In this document: in pieces, positions 9,917-20,803 of the stretch | Position numbering within the stretch: the stretch's first letter is position 1 | Layout: every line of letters starts with the position of its first letter | Source: Vibrio sp. Hep-1b-8 | Lineage (GTDB): Bacteria > Pseudomonadota > Gammaproteobacteria > Enterobacterales > Vibrionaceae | Direction of reading: 5' to 3' | Length of the DNA stretch: 64,000 nt | NCBI RefSeq assembly: GCF_006124995.1 | Contig: NZ_QEWN01000089.1 | Coordinates: forward strand, 1 to 64,000 | The notes under the pieces: model-generated | Database searches by the model: none | Told to the model about the DNA's origin: nothing | What the model saw: the letters and a program-made list of their open reading frames with translations, nothing else | Made by a program: the position numbers and the translations under genes

Positions 9917-10879
9917 ATGTCGCTGCCAACTGTTGTTTTTCTTGATCGAGCAACCATCCCTACGCAAATTGAATTGCCATCTCTTCCATTTCCGCATCAC
10001 TGGATTGAGTACGATTTCACCACCCCAGCGTTGGTGGTTGAACGTGCTCACCAAGCAGAAGTGATCATTACGAACAAAGTAGTGCTAGATAGCAATATCT
10101 TGAGTCAACTAACTAACCTTAAATTGGTCGCTATCTCGGCTACTGGATTTAACAATGTTGATATCGACTATTGTCAGCAACATGGTATCGCTGTGACCAA
10201 TGTGCAGGGGTATGCCACTCAGTCTGTACCAGAGCACGTGATTGCGATGATGTTTGCGCTTAAACGCAATTTGAAAGGCTATCACAATGATATAGCGGCA
10301 GGAGAGTGGCAACGTAATAAGCAGTTCTGTTTCTTTACTCATCCCATTAGCGATACAGCTGGCTCAACGATGGGGGTGATTGGCAGTGGAGCATTAGGGC
10401 AAGCGACAGCAGCTGTGGCTAAAGCGCTGGGGATGCATGTTGTCTTTGCGGAGCGCAAAGGGATTTCTCCGTGTCGAGAAGGTTATCTGCCGTTCGAACA
10501 AGTACTCGCACAAGCCGATGTGTTAACCCTACATTGCCCGTTAAGCGAAGAGACACGTCATCTTATCGGTCGCAATGAACTGGCTGCGATGAAATCATCC
10601 AGTATCGTTATCAACACTGGTCGAGGTGGTTTGGTCGATGAAGAGGCGCTGGTGGATGCCCTAAAACAAGGTGTCATTCGTGGTGCGGGCGTCGATGTCT
10701 TTACCGATGAGCCAGCGGATGAATCCAACTCACTTATTGCCAATATGCACTTGCCAAACTTATTACTCACGCCACATGTTGCTTGGGGGAGTGATTCCTC
10801 CATCCAGAGCTTGGTGGATATTTTAATGGATAACATTGCCGCCTTTATCGCAGGGCGAGAGAAGAACCGAGTCGTGTAA
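9917..10879 (+). CDS. D-isomer-specific 2-hydroxyacid dehydrogenase
   Basis: NAD(P)-dependent dehydrogenase of the glycerate/hydroxypyruvate type, 320 aa. The Rossmann motif GVIGSGALGQ is about residues 154-163, the INTGRGGLVDE segment holds the conserved Arg region, and LLTPHVAWGS carries the catalytic His. Substrate cannot be read from sequence; HprA-like hydroxypyruvate/glycerate dehydrogenase is the best guess. A strong AAGGAGG precedes the ATG by six bases, and the gene is 30 bases after rluA, so the two may be co-transcribed. Confidence 0.9.
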   Translation: MSLPTVVFLDRATIPTQIELPSLPFPHHWIEYDFTTPALVVERAHQAEVIITNKVVLDSNILSQLTNLKLVAISATGFNNVDIDYCQQHGIAVTNVQGYATQSVPEHVIAMMFALKRNLKGYHNDIAAGEWQRNKQFCFFTHPISDTAGSTMGVIGSGALGQATAAVAKALGMHVVFAERKGISPCREGYLPFEQVLAQADVLTLHCPLSEETRHLIGRNELAAMKSSSIVINTGRGGLVDEEALVDALKQGVIRGAGVDVFTDEPADESNSLIANMHLPNLLLTPHVAWGSDSSIQSLVDILMDNIAAFIAGREKNRVV

Positions 10880-11046
10880 TGTTGATGAGTAGATGAATCA
10901 TCGTGTATTCCATATTTACTACTTATGTTTTGTGATGCATATCTATTGGTGAGGTATTTTCCGGCGTTACCTATAGACGCTTTGGATGAAATGTAAGACA
11001 TTGTTAAAACTAAGGTTATTTATTCAAACGTCAGGAAAAACAAAGC

Positions 11047-12222
11047 ATGGAAAACAATCAAATTACAAACCCTGTACAGTTTAATGGTCGAGGAGGCGAG
11101 TTTTTTGGCATCTGGATTGTCAATATCTTGCTCTCTATCATCACACTAGGTATCTACTCCGCTTGGGCGAAAGTTCGTACCAAGCGTTACTTTTATGGTA
11201 ATACTTCGATTGCCGGAGACAACTTCGAATACCACGCCACGCCAATGCAAATTCTCAAAGGGCGTATAGTGGCTTTGGTTATTGTGTTGTTGTGGTCGGT
11301 GTCTAACAGTATCGCGCCGATGATCAGCATGGTGTTGCTATTAGTCTTTTACGCAGCTTTACCGTGGTTACTATGGAGCAATGCGTGTTTTGACGCGGCG
11401 ATGACCAGCTACCGTAATGTGCGCTTTTCATTTACCGCAACGCTAAAGGACGCATATTTATCGCTACTTGGGCGTGGCCTAAGTGCTTTGCTGGTGGCGA
11501 TGATCTATTTCTCTATCGTGGTTGCTATTGCCTCCCTGTCGGTGATGGCGACGGTGATTTTAGGCGCAAGCTCATTGATCTTATTGGCCGTACTTTACGG
11601 CTGGGTGATCGCGGGCGTACAGAAGTTCTTTGCTAATGGCTATCAATACGGCGATTGGAAGTTCAGTGCTGAGTTGACCAACGGCTTCTTTATCAAAACC
11701 TACCTGAAAGCATTATTGATTGGTGTGCTTGCTTCTGCACTATTGGGCTTTGTTATGCTCGGTTCGGTATTTAGTGGGATGGACTTCCATGCACTGCAAA
11801 ACGGTAACTTTAGCTCGTTGGAAGATGGTTCTCAGATGAGCGTGTTCATATTTGGCTACTTGGTTCTGTTTGCGTTGTCTATCGCGTTAAGCGCTTACAC
11901 CACGGTTTGTATTCGCAACCATGTATTTGGTCAGCTTTGTGCGAGCCACGAGCAGACACCTGAAAACCAATACCAATTCAACTCCAGCTTAACGGTCTTT
12001 GGCTATGTGTGGCTGGTGGTGTCGAACTTCTTACTGCAAGTTATCACGCTAGGTATTGCGCGCCCTTGGGTCATGGTTAGAACTACACGTTATTTGGCGG
12101 ACAATACTGAAGTGATTGGTGATATGGCGCTGTTAGCAGCGATAGACCTAGATTCTGATGTGAAATCTGCGATTACAGATGAAGTCGCACAAGCGTTCGA
12201 CATCGGTATTGGTATCGGTTAA
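11047..12222 (+). CDS. yjgN: YjgN-family (DUF898) inner-membrane protein
   Basis: Polytopic membrane protein of 391 aa with repeated DUF898 elements: FFGIWIVNILLSIITLGIY with SAWAKVRTKRYFYGNT at the N-terminus, and again near the C-terminus VSNFLLQVITLGIARPWV with RTTRYLADNT. The function of the family is unknown. The stop overlaps the start of the M48 protease gene by one base (TAATG), so the pair is translationally coupled and probably works together. In E. coli yjgN is also near valS-holC-pepA. AGGA lies 12 bases before the ATG. Confidence 0.9.
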   Translation: MENNQITNPVQFNGRGGEFFGIWIVNILLSIITLGIYSAWAKVRTKRYFYGNTSIAGDNFEYHATPMQILKGRIVALVIVLLWSVSNSIAPMISMVLLLVFYAALPWLLWSNACFDAAMTSYRNVRFSFTATLKDAYLSLLGRGLSALLVAMIYFSIVVAIASLSVMATVILGASSLILLAVLYGWVIAGVQKFFANGYQYGDWKFSAELTNGFFIKTYLKALLIGVLASALLGFVMLGSVFSGMDFHALQNGNFSSLEDGSQMSVFIFGYLVLFALSIALSAYTTVCIRNHVFGQLCASHEQTPENQYQFNSSLTVFGYVWLVVSNFLLQVITLGIARPWVMVRTTRYLADNTEVIGDMALLAAIDLDSDVKSAITDEVAQAFDIGIGIG

Positions 12223-13214
12223 TGCGGATTCAAGGAACCGCCTTTCCGCCTCGTAGCTCAGTTCGTTATGAGGCGGAGCTGGACGTCAGCCAAGCCAATT
12301 TCTTAAGCCTTCGTGTAGGCGGCGATATCATCAGCTGTCAGCAACAGGAAGTAGAAATCAGCGTGCCTGTTGGCAATTTGCCGATTCGGTTTGCTTTCCC
12401 TGATGGCTGGGTCTTTGTTGTGGAGCGCAGCGTAGAAGTTAGCGCGTGGCTCAAGCGTAACCGAAAGTCAGGATTGGTGGATAAAATTGAATCCAACGTG
12501 ATGGCTTGGCTCGTTGCGATAGTAGTGTGTCTTGGTGTGTTGCTCGGAGGTTATTTTTACGCGTTGCCTTGGGTCAGCGAGAAAGTGGCACAGTTGCTGC
12601 CAGATTCGGTCTCGGTGAGCTTGGGTAACAAGATTCTGGAAACCTTTGATAACAACTGGCAAGAGAGCGAGTTACCCTTAGAGCAGCAAGAAGCGATTCG
12701 ACAGCGTGTTACCCAGCATTTGCAGCAACTGGATCCATTGCCGTATCCGGTCGAAATCATTTTTCGTTCATCAGACATTGGTGCCAATGCGTTTGCTCTG
12801 CCGGGTGGGAAAGTAATTTTGCTCGACCAACTGGTTGAGCTCGCCGCGAATGAGCTGCAACTGGACAGCATTATCCTGCACGAGATTGGTCATGTTCATC
12901 ATCGTCACATGGTGGAGAAGTTGGTTCGTTCGAGTATTTTGTCGGTTGGGGTAGTGCTTTTGACCGGTGAGAGTTCAGGTATTGTTGATAATCTTGCAGG
13001 TGTTGGCGTGTTCCTCTTGTCTAACGGGTATTCGAGGCAGGCGGAGAGTGAAGCCGACCACTTTGCGAAGCAAGCAATGGTGAAGATATACGGCAGCAGT
13101 GAGCAGATGGCGGAAATGTTTGAGTTGTTCGAGCAGCAATACTCACTTGATGTCCCGGAGTGGCTTAACTCTCATCCAGATTTCGAGCAGCGCATCCAAG
13201 CCGCTCGGGATTAA
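12222..13214 (+). CDS. M48-family metalloprotease, membrane anchored
   Basis: 330-aa zinc peptidase. HEIGH at residues 220-224 supplies two zinc ligands and the catalytic Glu; a later SEADHFAKQAM supplies the third ligand Glu. One membrane segment at about 92-115 (MAWLVAIVVCLGVLLGGYFYAL region, broken here by description) separates a small N-terminal domain from the peptidase domain; orientation is not certain. FALPGGKVILLDQLVE is typical of the BepA/LoiP/YcaL-like group. It follows the DUF898 gene with a TAATG overlap; the DUF898 protein may be a partner or substrate (inference). Confidence 0.92.
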   Translation: MRIQGTAFPPRSSVRYEAELDVSQANFLSLRVGGDIISCQQQEVEISVPVGNLPIRFAFPDGWVFVVERSVEVSAWLKRNRKSGLVDKIESNVMAWLVAIVVCLGVLLGGYFYALPWVSEKVAQLLPDSVSVSLGNKILETFDNNWQESELPLEQQEAIRQRVTQHLQQLDPLPYPVEIIFRSSDIGANAFALPGGKVILLDQLVELAANELQLDSIILHEIGHVHHRHMVEKLVRSSILSVGVVLLTGESSGIVDNLAGVGVFLLSNGYSRQAESEADHFAKQAMVKIYGSSEQMAEMFELFEQQYSLDVPEWLNSHPDFEQRIQAARD

Positions 13215-13233
13215 TATTCAAGTCAAAAGAAAC

Positions 13234-13262
13234 AAAAGGCAGCGAATCCGCTGCCTTTTGTT
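13234..13262. terminator. Bidirectional terminator between M48 gene and valS
   Basis: Stem AAAAGGCAGCG / CGCTGCCTTTT with AATC loop, flanked by A and T runs; serves two convergent genes. Confidence 0.9.
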
Positions 13263-13279
13263 TTATTCAGTCACTGCTA

Positions 13280-16138
13280 TTACAGCGCTGCAATTGTTGC
13301 TTTTTGCTCTTCTAGCTTACTTAATGTCTCTTTGTAGCCTTCTAGTTTCTCACGCTCTTTCGCAACAACAGCTTCCGGTGCTTTAGCAACGAAGCCTTCG
13401 TTACCTAGCTTACCGTCAAGACGTTTGATTTCGCCTTGAGTCTTCTTGATTTCACCATCGAGACGAGCAAGTTCCGCATCTTTGTCGATAAGACCAGCCA
13501 TTGGGATCATCAGTTCAGACTTAGCAACGAGTGCTGTTGCACACGCTGGAGTTTCTTCACCTGACTCAAGAACACGCACTGACTCAAGTTTCGCTAAAGA
13601 AACTAGAACTTGTTTGTTTGCTTCTAGTCGAGCTGCATCTTTTTCGTTTGCCGCTTTTAGCATAACTTCAAGCGGTTTACCTGGATTGATGTCGTACTCA
13701 GCACGTAGGTTACGAATGCTGGTGATGAATGACTTAACCCACTCGATGTCATCAAGAGCTTCTTGGTTGAAGTTTGCTTCATCAAACTGAGGAAGCGCTT
13801 GAAGCATAATGGTGTCACCTTCAACGCCGTCAACAAGAGGCTTGATGCTCTGCCAAATAGTCTCGGTGATGTAAGGAATCACTGGGTGTGCTAGGCGAAG
13901 CGTCTTCTCTAGAACTGTGATTAGCGTGCGACGTGTACCACGTTGCTGAGCTTCATTTCCTTTCCATAGAACAGGTTTGGTTAGCTCTAGGTACCAGTCA
14001 CAGAATTGGTTCCAGATGAACTCATAAATTGTGTTCGCTGCCATGTCTAGACGGTAGTTATCTAGGTGGGCGTTGAACTCTTGCGCTGCAAGCTCAAACT
14101 GAGATTCGATCCACTTGTCTGCAAGAGAGTATTCAACTTCACCAGCACCAAAGCCACAATCTTGCTCTTCTGTGTTCATGAGTACGTAACGGCTCGCGTT
14201 CCATAGCTTGTTACAGAAGTTACGGTAACCTTCTAGACGTTTCATATCCCAGTTGATGTCACGACCAGTAGAAGCCATTGCCGCGAGAGTGAAACGCAGT
14301 GCGTCAGTACCGTATGGTTCGATACCGTTCTCAAATGTCTTACGTGTGTTCTTCTCGATCTTCGCTGCAAGTTGAGGCTGCATCATGTTGCCAGTGCGCT
14401 TCTCAACAAGAGACTCAAGGTCGATGCCGTCGATCATATCGATAGGGTCAAGAACGTTGCCTTTAGACTTAGACATCTTGTCGCCGTTTTCGTCACGGAT
14501 TAGACCAGTAACGTAAACCGTTTTGAATGGTACTTGTGGTTTACCATTCTCATCTTTACAGAAGTGCATCGTCATCATGATCATACGAGCAACCCAGAAG
14601 AAGATGATGTCAAAACCCGTAACCAATACATCTGAAGGGTGGAATGTCTTCAGGTCGTCAGTGTTTTCTGGCCAACCTTGAGTACCAAACGTCCATAGTG
14701 CAGAAGAGAACCATGTATCTAGTACGTCGTCGTCTTGGCGTAGAACGACAACAGGTGCAAGGTTGTTGTTAGCACGAACTTCTTCTTCAGTGCGGCCTAC
14801 GTATACGTTGCCGTCGTTGTCGTACCATGCAGGGATTCGGTGACCCCACCATAGCTGACGAGAGATACACCAGTCCTGAATGTCACGCATCCAAGAGAAG
14901 TACATGTTTTCGTATTGCTTAGGAACAAACTGGATTTCACCATCTTCAACAGCTTTTGTTGCTGTTTCAGCTAGTGGTGCTGTGCGAACGTACCATTGGT
15001 CAGTTAGCATCGGCTCGATAACCACACCGCCACGGTCACCGTAAGGAACCGTCAGATCGTGATCTTTAACTTCTTCCAGAAGACCCAGTTCATCAAACTC
15101 AGCCACGATCGTTTTACGTGCAGCGAAACGCTCCATACCTTGGTATTTAGCAGGTAGCTCAGTTGAGTATGCATCGCTTGCTTCACCGTTGGTGGTGAAT
15201 ACTTCAGCCACATCACGGATGTCTGCGTTGAAAGTCAGGATGTTGATCATTGGTAGCTGGTGGCGTTTACCAACTTCGTAGTCGTTGAAGTCGTGCGCTG
15301 GTGTGATTTTCACACAACCAGTACCTTTCTCCATATCAGCGTGTTCGTCACCCACGATTGGGATGCGACGATCAACGATAGGAAGAATGATTCCTTTGCC
15401 GATCAGATCTTTGTAACGTGGATCTTCTGGGTTAACAGCAACACCAGTATCGCCAAGCATTGTTTCAGGACGAGTAGTCGCAACAACAATGTAGTCTTTG
15501 CCTTCAGCAGTTTTAACGCCGTCCGCTAGTGGGTAGCGGAAGTGCCACATATGGCCTTTTTTGTCTTTGTTTTCTACTTCTAGATCAGAGATCGCAGTGT
15601 GTAGCTTTGGATCCCAGTTAACGAGACGCTTACCGCGGTAGATAAGATCTTCTTCGTATAGACGAACGAAAACTTCTTGAACGGCATTTGATAGACCGTC
15701 ATCCATTGTGAAACGTTCACGGTCCCAGTCTACAGATGCGCCCAGGCGACGTAGCTGCTTAGTGATAGTGCCGCCAGATTCGCCTTTCCACTCCCAGATT
15801 TTGTCGATGAAAGCATCACGGCCGTAGTCGTGCTTTGTTTTGCCTTCTTCAGCAGCGATTTTACGCTCAACAACCATTTGAGTCGCGATACCAGCGTGGT
15901 CAGTACCAACCTGCCAAAGCGTGTTTTTACCTTTCATACGCTCAGCACGGATTAGAGTATCCATGATGGTGTCTTGGAACGCGTGGCCCATATGTAGGCT
16001 ACCAGTGACGTTCGGTGGCGGAATCATGATGCTGTACGCTTCTTTAGTCGTGTCACCGTGTGGCTTGAAGTAGCCTTTCTCTTCCCAAGCTTGGTATAAA
16101 GCCTGTTCAATTGAAGTTGGGTTGTATGTCTTTTCCAT
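13280..16138 (-). CDS. valS: Valyl-tRNA synthetase
   Basis: Class I synthetase that charges tRNA-Val and edits mischarged Thr. 952 aa from the ATG at 16138 ([15 protein letters not shown]), which matches E. coli; a reading seven codons longer is not needed. The HIGH motif is [19 protein letters not shown] is [10 protein letters not shown], and the CP1 editing domain has [11 protein letters not shown]. The C-terminal coiled coil ([18 protein letters not shown], about 880-945) contacts the tRNA. It is downstream of pepA-holC on the same strand. Confidence 0.98.
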   Translation of the reverse strand: MEKTYNPTSIEQALYQAWEEKGYFKPHGDTTKEAYSIMIPPPNVTGSLHMGHAFQDTIMDTLIRAERMKGKNTLWQVGTDHAGIATQMVVERKIAAEEGKTKHDYGRDAFIDKIWEWKGESGGTITKQLRRLGASVDWDRERFTMDDGLSNAVQEVFVRLYEEDLIYRGKRLVNWDPKLHTAISDLEVENKDKKGHMWHFRYPLADGVKTAEGKDYIVVATTRPETMLGDTGVAVNPEDPRYKDLIGKGIILPIVDRRIPIVGDEHADMEKGTGCVKITPAHDFNDYEVGKRHQLPMINILTFNADIRDVAEVFTTNGEASDAYSTELPAKYQGMERFAARKTIVAEFDELGLLEEVKDHDLTVPYGDRGGVVIEPMLTDQWYVRTAPLAETATKAVEDGEIQFVPKQYENMYFSWMRDIQDWCISRQLWWGHRIPAWYDNDGNVYVGRTEEEVRANNNLAPVVVLRQDDDVLDTWFSSALWTFGTQGWPENTDDLKTFHPSDVLVTGFDIIFFWVARMIMMTMHFCKDENGKPQVPFKTVYVTGLIRDENGDKMSKSKGNVLDPIDMIDGIDLESLVEKRTGNMMQPQLAAKIEKNTRKTFENGIEPYGTDALRFTLAAMASTGRDINWDMKRLEGYRNFCNKLWNASRYVLMNTEEQDCGFGAGEVEYSLADKWIESQFELAAQEFNAHLDNYRLDMAANTIYEFIWNQFCDWYLELTKPVLWKGNEAQQRGTRRTLITVLEKTLRLAHPVIPYITETIWQSIKPLVDGVEGDTIMLQALPQFDEANFNQEALDDIEWVKSFITSIRNLRAEYDINPGKPLEVMLKAANEKDAARLEANKQVLVSLAKLESVRVLESGEETPACATALVAKSELMIPMAGLIDKDAELARLDGEIKKTQGEIKRLDGKLGNEGFVAKAPEAVVAKEREKLEGYKETLSKLEEQKATIAAL

Positions 16139-16357
16139 AGTCGCCTTTTTTCTCGTCATATGTGGGCTGATAGCGGCGCTAAATGTACTCGCAAACCCGA
16201 ATCAAATACTCAATGTATTTTGATAGGGATTTACTCATTGGTTGCCTTGCTCTAAGCCCAGCGATTTAGAGAAAATCTTATCTGGTTGATGGTAAATCTT
16301 AGTCAATCATTATAAGTGAACTCTCTAGATGGAGAGCTTAACTATAAAGATTGACCG

Positions 16358-16807
16358 CTAATTGTGTTTGATTTCGATCGTTTGTAGCTGGTAACCAGCT
16401 TGGCGGTAGATTTTATATCTTTCTCGCGCCAGTTGCTTGGCTTTTTCCTCGCAAGGAACGAAGTCTACCACCTCAGCAAACTTGTTCGCAAAGGTTGTCT
16501 CATTTTCAGCCAAATTTATTACCAATTGCCTGTTCCAGGAAGGCTTGACTCCTTGATATCCAATCTCGATGTTGGTTGCATATCTTGGGCCTTCTCCGAC
16601 TAGATTATGGGCCATAAACTCGCTGCTATCGACTTGCCAAAAACGTTCAGCTATCTGTTCTGCATGTGCTTTGTTATTGCAATTAAGGTAGACCTTTGCC
16701 CCTTGCTTGGCAAAGTGACGACTGAGAAACAGAATATACTCTTCAAACCCTTCAGGCGTTGCCTGATGAGACTCTTCAGTAATGAGATAAAACGTTGCGT
16801 TCGCCAT
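16358..16807 (-). CDS. holC: DNA polymerase III chi subunit
   Basis: Clamp-loader accessory subunit that links the clamp loader to SSB. 149 aa, family length. It starts MANATFYLI and has the conserved HNLVGEGPRYATNIEIGY and VVDFVPCEEKAKQLARERYK segments of HolC. It lies between pepA and valS, as in E. coli. A terminator upstream separates it from pepA. Confidence 0.95.
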   Translation of the reverse strand: MANATFYLITEESHQATPEGFEEYILFLSRHFAKQGAKVYLNCNNKAHAEQIAERFWQVDSSEFMAHNLVGEGPRYATNIEIGYQGVKPSWNRQLVINLAENETTFANKFAEVVDFVPCEEKAKQLARERYKIYRQAGYQLQTIEIKHN

Positions 16808-16842
16808 GGTCTGATCCTGTTTTGCACAAAGGCAGAGAAATA

Positions 16843-16866
16843 AAAAAGGGCCTTGCGGCCCTTTTT
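16843..16866 (-). terminator. Rho-independent terminator of pepA
   Basis: Stem AAAAAGGGCC / GGCCCTTTTT with a 4-base loop and T run on the minus strand, just past the pepA stop and before holC. Confidence 0.88.
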
Positions 16867-16879
16867 AAGATTTTGAGGT

Positions 16880-18388
16880 TTATTCCTCTGTCTCTTGGCC
16901 ACTGCGGTTAAGCAGGAATTGGACAAGCATTGAGACTGGACGGCCTGTTGAGCCTTTAGCTGCACCTGACTTCCACGCAGTACCTGCGATATCGATGTGC
17001 GCCCAGTGGTATTTCTTCGCGAATTTAGACAAGAAGCAACCAGCAGTAATGGTACCGCCTGGTCGACCGCCGATGTTTGCCATATCTGCGAATGGGCTCT
17101 TCAGCTGCTCATGGTACTCATCTGCCATAGGTAGACGCCATGCGCGGTCGCTTGCTTGTTCAGAAGCGTTAACCAACTCATGAGATAGTGGGTTATGGTT
17201 TGAGATAACACCGCTGATATGGTGACCTAACGCAATCACACAAGCACCGGTTAGAGTTGCAACATCAACGACACAATCTGGCTCAAAACGTTCTACGTAA
17301 GTCAGCGCATCACAAAGAACGAGTCGACCTTCCGCATCGGTGTTTAGCACTTCAACCGTTTGACCGGACATCGTTGTTAGGATGTCACCAGGACGGTACG
17401 CATTACTACCCGGCATGTTTTCACAGCCAGCCAGAACACCGATAACGTTGATTGGCAGATTCAGTTTAGCCAGTGCCTTCATGGTACCGAATACAGAAGC
17501 GGCACCACACATGTCGTACTTCATTTCATCCATGCCTTCGCCTGGCTTAAGTGAAATACCGCCTGAATCGAAGGTTAGACCTTTACCGACAAGAACGATT
17601 GGTTTTGCTTCTGGATCTGGGTTGCCCTTGTATTCCATGATAGACATCATAGATTCATTTTTAGAGCCACGGCCTACTGCTAGGTATGAAGTCATACCCA
17701 GTTTTTCCATCTCTTGCTCGCCAATGATTTTAGTCGTAACGCTTTCGTAATCGTCTGCTAGGCGACGTGCTTGTGAAGCTAGGTATGCAGGGTTAGCGAT
17801 ATTTGGTGGCATGTTGCCAAGATCTTTCGACGCTTTAACACCAGAGGCAATCGCTAGACCATGTGCGATCGCTTTTTCACCTAGGTTGAGTTCGCGGCGT
17901 GTAGGTACGTTGAATACCAGTTTACGCAGAGGGCGACGTGTTTCTGGTTTGACACTCTTGAATTGATCGAAGGTGTAAAGACCATCTTTCGTTGCTTCTA
18001 CCGCTTGACGTACTTTCCAGTATGTATCGCGGCCTTTAACGTGCAGTTCAGTTAGGAAGCAAACGGCTTCCATAGAACCTGTTTCGTTAAGTGTGTTGAT
18101 GGTTTTCTGAATGATCTCTTTGTACTGACGCTCGCCAAGTTCACGTTCTTTACCACAACCTACTAGTAGTACGCGCTCAGACAGCACGCCTGGTACTTGA
18201 TGAAGCAGGAGCATTTGCCCCGGCTTACCTTCTAGATCACCACGGCGAAGTAGTGAACTGATATAGCCATCACTGATTTTATCTAGCTGCTCAGCAACTG
18301 GAGAAAGGCGACGTGGCTCGAACACGCCCACAACGATACATGCGCTGCGCTGCTTCTCTGGACTGCCACTTTTTACACTGAACTCCAT
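16880..18388 (-). CDS. pepA: Leucyl aminopeptidase PepA (M17)
   Basis: Hexameric two-metal cytosolic aminopeptidase that in E. coli and Vibrio relatives is also a DNA-binding accessory factor for Xer recombination and a regulator of carAB. 502 aa. The M17 signature [10 protein letters not shown] is present, along with metal-binding [20 protein letters not shown] and [12 protein letters not shown]. Divergent from lptF across 190 bp. Confidence 0.97.
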   Translation of the reverse strand: MEFSVKSGSPEKQRSACIVVGVFEPRRLSPVAEQLDKISDGYISSLLRRGDLEGKPGQMLLLHQVPGVLSERVLLVGCGKERELGERQYKEIIQKTINTLNETGSMEAVCFLTELHVKGRDTYWKVRQAVEATKDGLYTFDQFKSVKPETRRPLRKLVFNVPTRRELNLGEKAIAHGLAIASGVKASKDLGNMPPNIANPAYLASQARRLADDYESVTTKIIGEQEMEKLGMTSYLAVGRGSKNESMMSIMEYKGNPDPEAKPIVLVGKGLTFDSGGISLKPGEGMDEMKYDMCGAASVFGTMKALAKLNLPINVIGVLAGCENMPGSNAYRPGDILTTMSGQTVEVLNTDAEGRLVLCDALTYVERFEPDCVVDVATLTGACVIALGHHISGVISNHNPLSHELVNASEQASDRAWRLPMADEYHEQLKSPFADMANIGGRPGGTITAGCFLSKFAKKYHWAHIDIAGTAWKSGAAKGSTGRPVSMLVQFLLNRSGQETEE

Positions 18389-18578
18389 GCGTACTCCTAC
18401 ATCCTGAAGACAAATAGAACTAAATGTTAGATAATGCCGTCTTACTTGTTGATTCCTTACTCGGAACTATTCTTAAATAAGCGCATTAACAGTTAGCCAA
18501 AAATTTAAAAATAAAAGGTTCAACGGGAAATTATAGTGATTCAATTAAAAAAACAAGTTTTGTATAGGTAATTTCAGC

Positions 18579-19682
18579 GTGATTATTGTTAGATATTTGA
18601 TCCGCGAGACACTCAAAAGCCAATTAGCGATATTTTTTATCCTCTTTTTAGTGTTCCTTAGTCAAAAACTGATCAAAGTTTTGGCTGATGCTTCGGATGG
18701 GGATATTCCCGCGAGTTTGGTCATGCACTATGTCGCATTGAGCATGCCGTCGATGGGACTACTGATGTTACCGTTGAGTCTGTTCTTGGGTATTTTGCTT
18801 ACTTTTGGTCGCTTATATGCGGAAAGTGAAATTACCGTTATGAATGCCACAGGTATTGGTAACAAGTTCCTGATTCGTGCTGCTTTATACCTCGCGGTAA
18901 TTACAGGTGTGATCGCTGGCTTTAACTCGTTTGTTTTTTCGCCGTACAGCCAGGATAAGCTCGTTCAGCTTCAAGAAGAAGTTGAAGCTGAAAACAGCGT
19001 TGATTTGTTGAAGAAAGGTCATTTTCAGGGCACGCCCGATGGTTCATCGGTAGTCTTTATCGATGACATCGATGGTAAGCAGCTTAAACACGTATTTGTT
19101 GCTCAAATGCGTCCACGTGACTCTATATTACCAAGTGTCTCATTTTCTCAGTCAGGCGAAGTCAAAGAGCTGAGCGATGGTCGTCAGGTTATTCGCATGT
19201 ATGATGGGACTCGTTATGAAGGTGTACCTACGCGGGTAGACTACATGGTGACAAAGTTTGACCAGTATGAAGGTCTGATTGGTCAGCGAGATGTCAAACG
19301 CAAAGGTCGTGACTGGGAAGCAATCCCGACACTGGAGTTGATGAAGAACCCAGATCCGCGTGCTCAGGCAGAGCTACAATGGCGTATTTCGCTCGTGGTT
19401 TGTATCCCGCTGTTGACCATGTTAGTCGTGCCGCTTTCAGCAGTTAATCCGCGTCAGGGTCGATTTGCTAAAATGGGACCAGCGATTCTGATCTACTTAG
19501 CTTACTTCCTGTCGATTAGTGCCACTAAGTCTGCACTGGAAGACGGTTCTATCCCGGCAATTATTGGTATGTGGCCAATTAATGCTGCGCTACTGTTGAC
19601 CGCGATCGGCATTAACTCAATGGACAGCATTCCTGTTCGCCGCTTTAAAGATAAATTAAGACAAAGAAAGAAGGCAGCGTAA
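18579..19682 (+). CDS. lptF: LPS export permease LptF
   Basis: Inner-membrane permease subunit of LptB2FGC, which extracts lipopolysaccharide and sends it to the outer membrane. 367 aa with a GTG start (MIIVRYLIRETLKS). Three N-terminal membrane helices, a periplasmic beta-jellyroll domain (about 125-260) and three C-terminal helices fit the family. lptG follows after 3 bases, so the two form an operon. Essential in other gammaproteobacteria. Confidence 0.97.
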   Translation: MIIVRYLIRETLKSQLAIFFILFLVFLSQKLIKVLADASDGDIPASLVMHYVALSMPSMGLLMLPLSLFLGILLTFGRLYAESEITVMNATGIGNKFLIRAALYLAVITGVIAGFNSFVFSPYSQDKLVQLQEEVEAENSVDLLKKGHFQGTPDGSSVVFIDDIDGKQLKHVFVAQMRPRDSILPSVSFSQSGEVKELSDGRQVIRMYDGTRYEGVPTRVDYMVTKFDQYEGLIGQRDVKRKGRDWEAIPTLELMKNPDPRAQAELQWRISLVVCIPLLTMLVVPLSAVNPRQGRFAKMGPAILIYLAYFLSISATKSALEDGSIPAIIGMWPINAALLLTAIGINSMDSIPVRRFKDKLRQRKKAA

Positions 19683-19685
19683 GTC

Positions 19686-20756
19686 GTGTTTAAAATTCTC
19701 GATCTCTATATCGGCAAAACCATCATTGCCACGACCTCTCTAGTGCTGGCTACGTTTGTTGGCCTGTCTGCCATCATCAAATATGTTGAACAGTTGCGTA
19801 AAGTTGGCGAAGGTTCTTACGATCTTATTCAAGCACTGTTTTTTGTGCTGTTAAGTATTCCTCGTGATATTGAAATGTTCTTCCCAATGGCGGCACTGTT
19901 AGGTGCTCTAATTGGGTTAGGGATGCTGGCTTCAAGCTCAGAACTTGTGGTGATGCAGGCCGCGGGTTTTTCTAAACTTAATATCGGTATGTCCGTGCTT
20001 AAAACGGCAGTGCCTCTAATGGTATTGGTGACATTGCTCGGTCAGTGGGGCGCCCCACAGGCTCAAAAAATGGCACGTGATTTACGAGCTTTTTCTACAT
20101 CTGGTGGTGCGATCTTATCGGTGCGAACGGGTGTGTGGGCGCGTGATGCCAACGATTTTATCTTTATTGGTAAAGTTGAAGACGACAAAATCTATGGCAT
20201 GAACATGTGGCGTTTTGATGCGAACAAGCGCCTCGAAAGTGTCGTCCATGCTGCGACGGTAGAGTATGTTTCTGATAATACTTGGACCATGAAGGATGTT
20301 GAGCTAACTGAGATGGTGGATGAAGTAGAAATTTCGAAGCAAAGCCTACCTGAGTACAGTTGGACGACCTCGCTAGCCCCAGATAAGTTAGCGGTTGTAA
20401 CGGTAAAACCAGAAGAGCTTTCTTTGGGCGGACTTTATGATTATGTCAGTTATCTCAAGGCATCGGAGCAAGACCCTTCACGCTATGAGCTAGCGTTTTG
20501 GCGCAAGGTCACTCAGCCGTTTTCTATTGCGGTGATGATGCTGATGGCGCTCTCTTTTATCTTTGGTCCTTTGCGTAGTGTGACTATGGGTGCTCGGATT
20601 CTTTCGGGCGTTATTGCCGGATTCACTTTCTATATTTCGAGTGAGTTCTTTGGTCCTCTTAGCTTGGTTTACAACATTCCCCCAGTATTTGGTGCGGTCA
20701 TGCCAAGCGTGGTATTCCTGACCATCGCATTGATGTTATTGCGTCGAAAACTGTAG
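19686..20756 (+). CDS. lptG: LPS export permease LptG
   Basis: Partner permease of LptF in the LptB2FGC transporter, 356 aa, same 3+3 helix and periplasmic-domain layout. It has a GTG start (MFKILDLYIGKTIIATT), with AAAGG upstream inside the end of lptF. ELVVMQAAGFSKLNIGMSVL is the cytoplasmic coupling-helix region that contacts LptB. A terminator follows. Confidence 0.97.
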   Translation: MFKILDLYIGKTIIATTSLVLATFVGLSAIIKYVEQLRKVGEGSYDLIQALFFVLLSIPRDIEMFFPMAALLGALIGLGMLASSSELVVMQAAGFSKLNIGMSVLKTAVPLMVLVTLLGQWGAPQAQKMARDLRAFSTSGGAILSVRTGVWARDANDFIFIGKVEDDKIYGMNMWRFDANKRLESVVHAATVEYVSDNTWTMKDVELTEMVDEVEISKQSLPEYSWTTSLAPDKLAVVTVKPEELSLGGLYDYVSYLKASEQDPSRYELAFWRKVTQPFSIAVMMLMALSFIFGPLRSVTMGARILSGVIAGFTFYISSEFFGPLSLVYNIPPVFGAVMPSVVFLTIALMLLRRKL

Positions 20757-20772
20757 TGCGAAACATATTAAT

Positions 20773-20799
20773 AAAGGCAGCCAACTGGCTGCCTTTTTC
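20773..20799. terminator. Bidirectional terminator between lptG and mutS
   Basis: Stem AAAGGCAGCC / GGCTGCCTTT with AACT loop and T run; convergent genes end on both sides. Confidence 0.9.
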
Positions 20800-20803
20800 A
20801 TAC

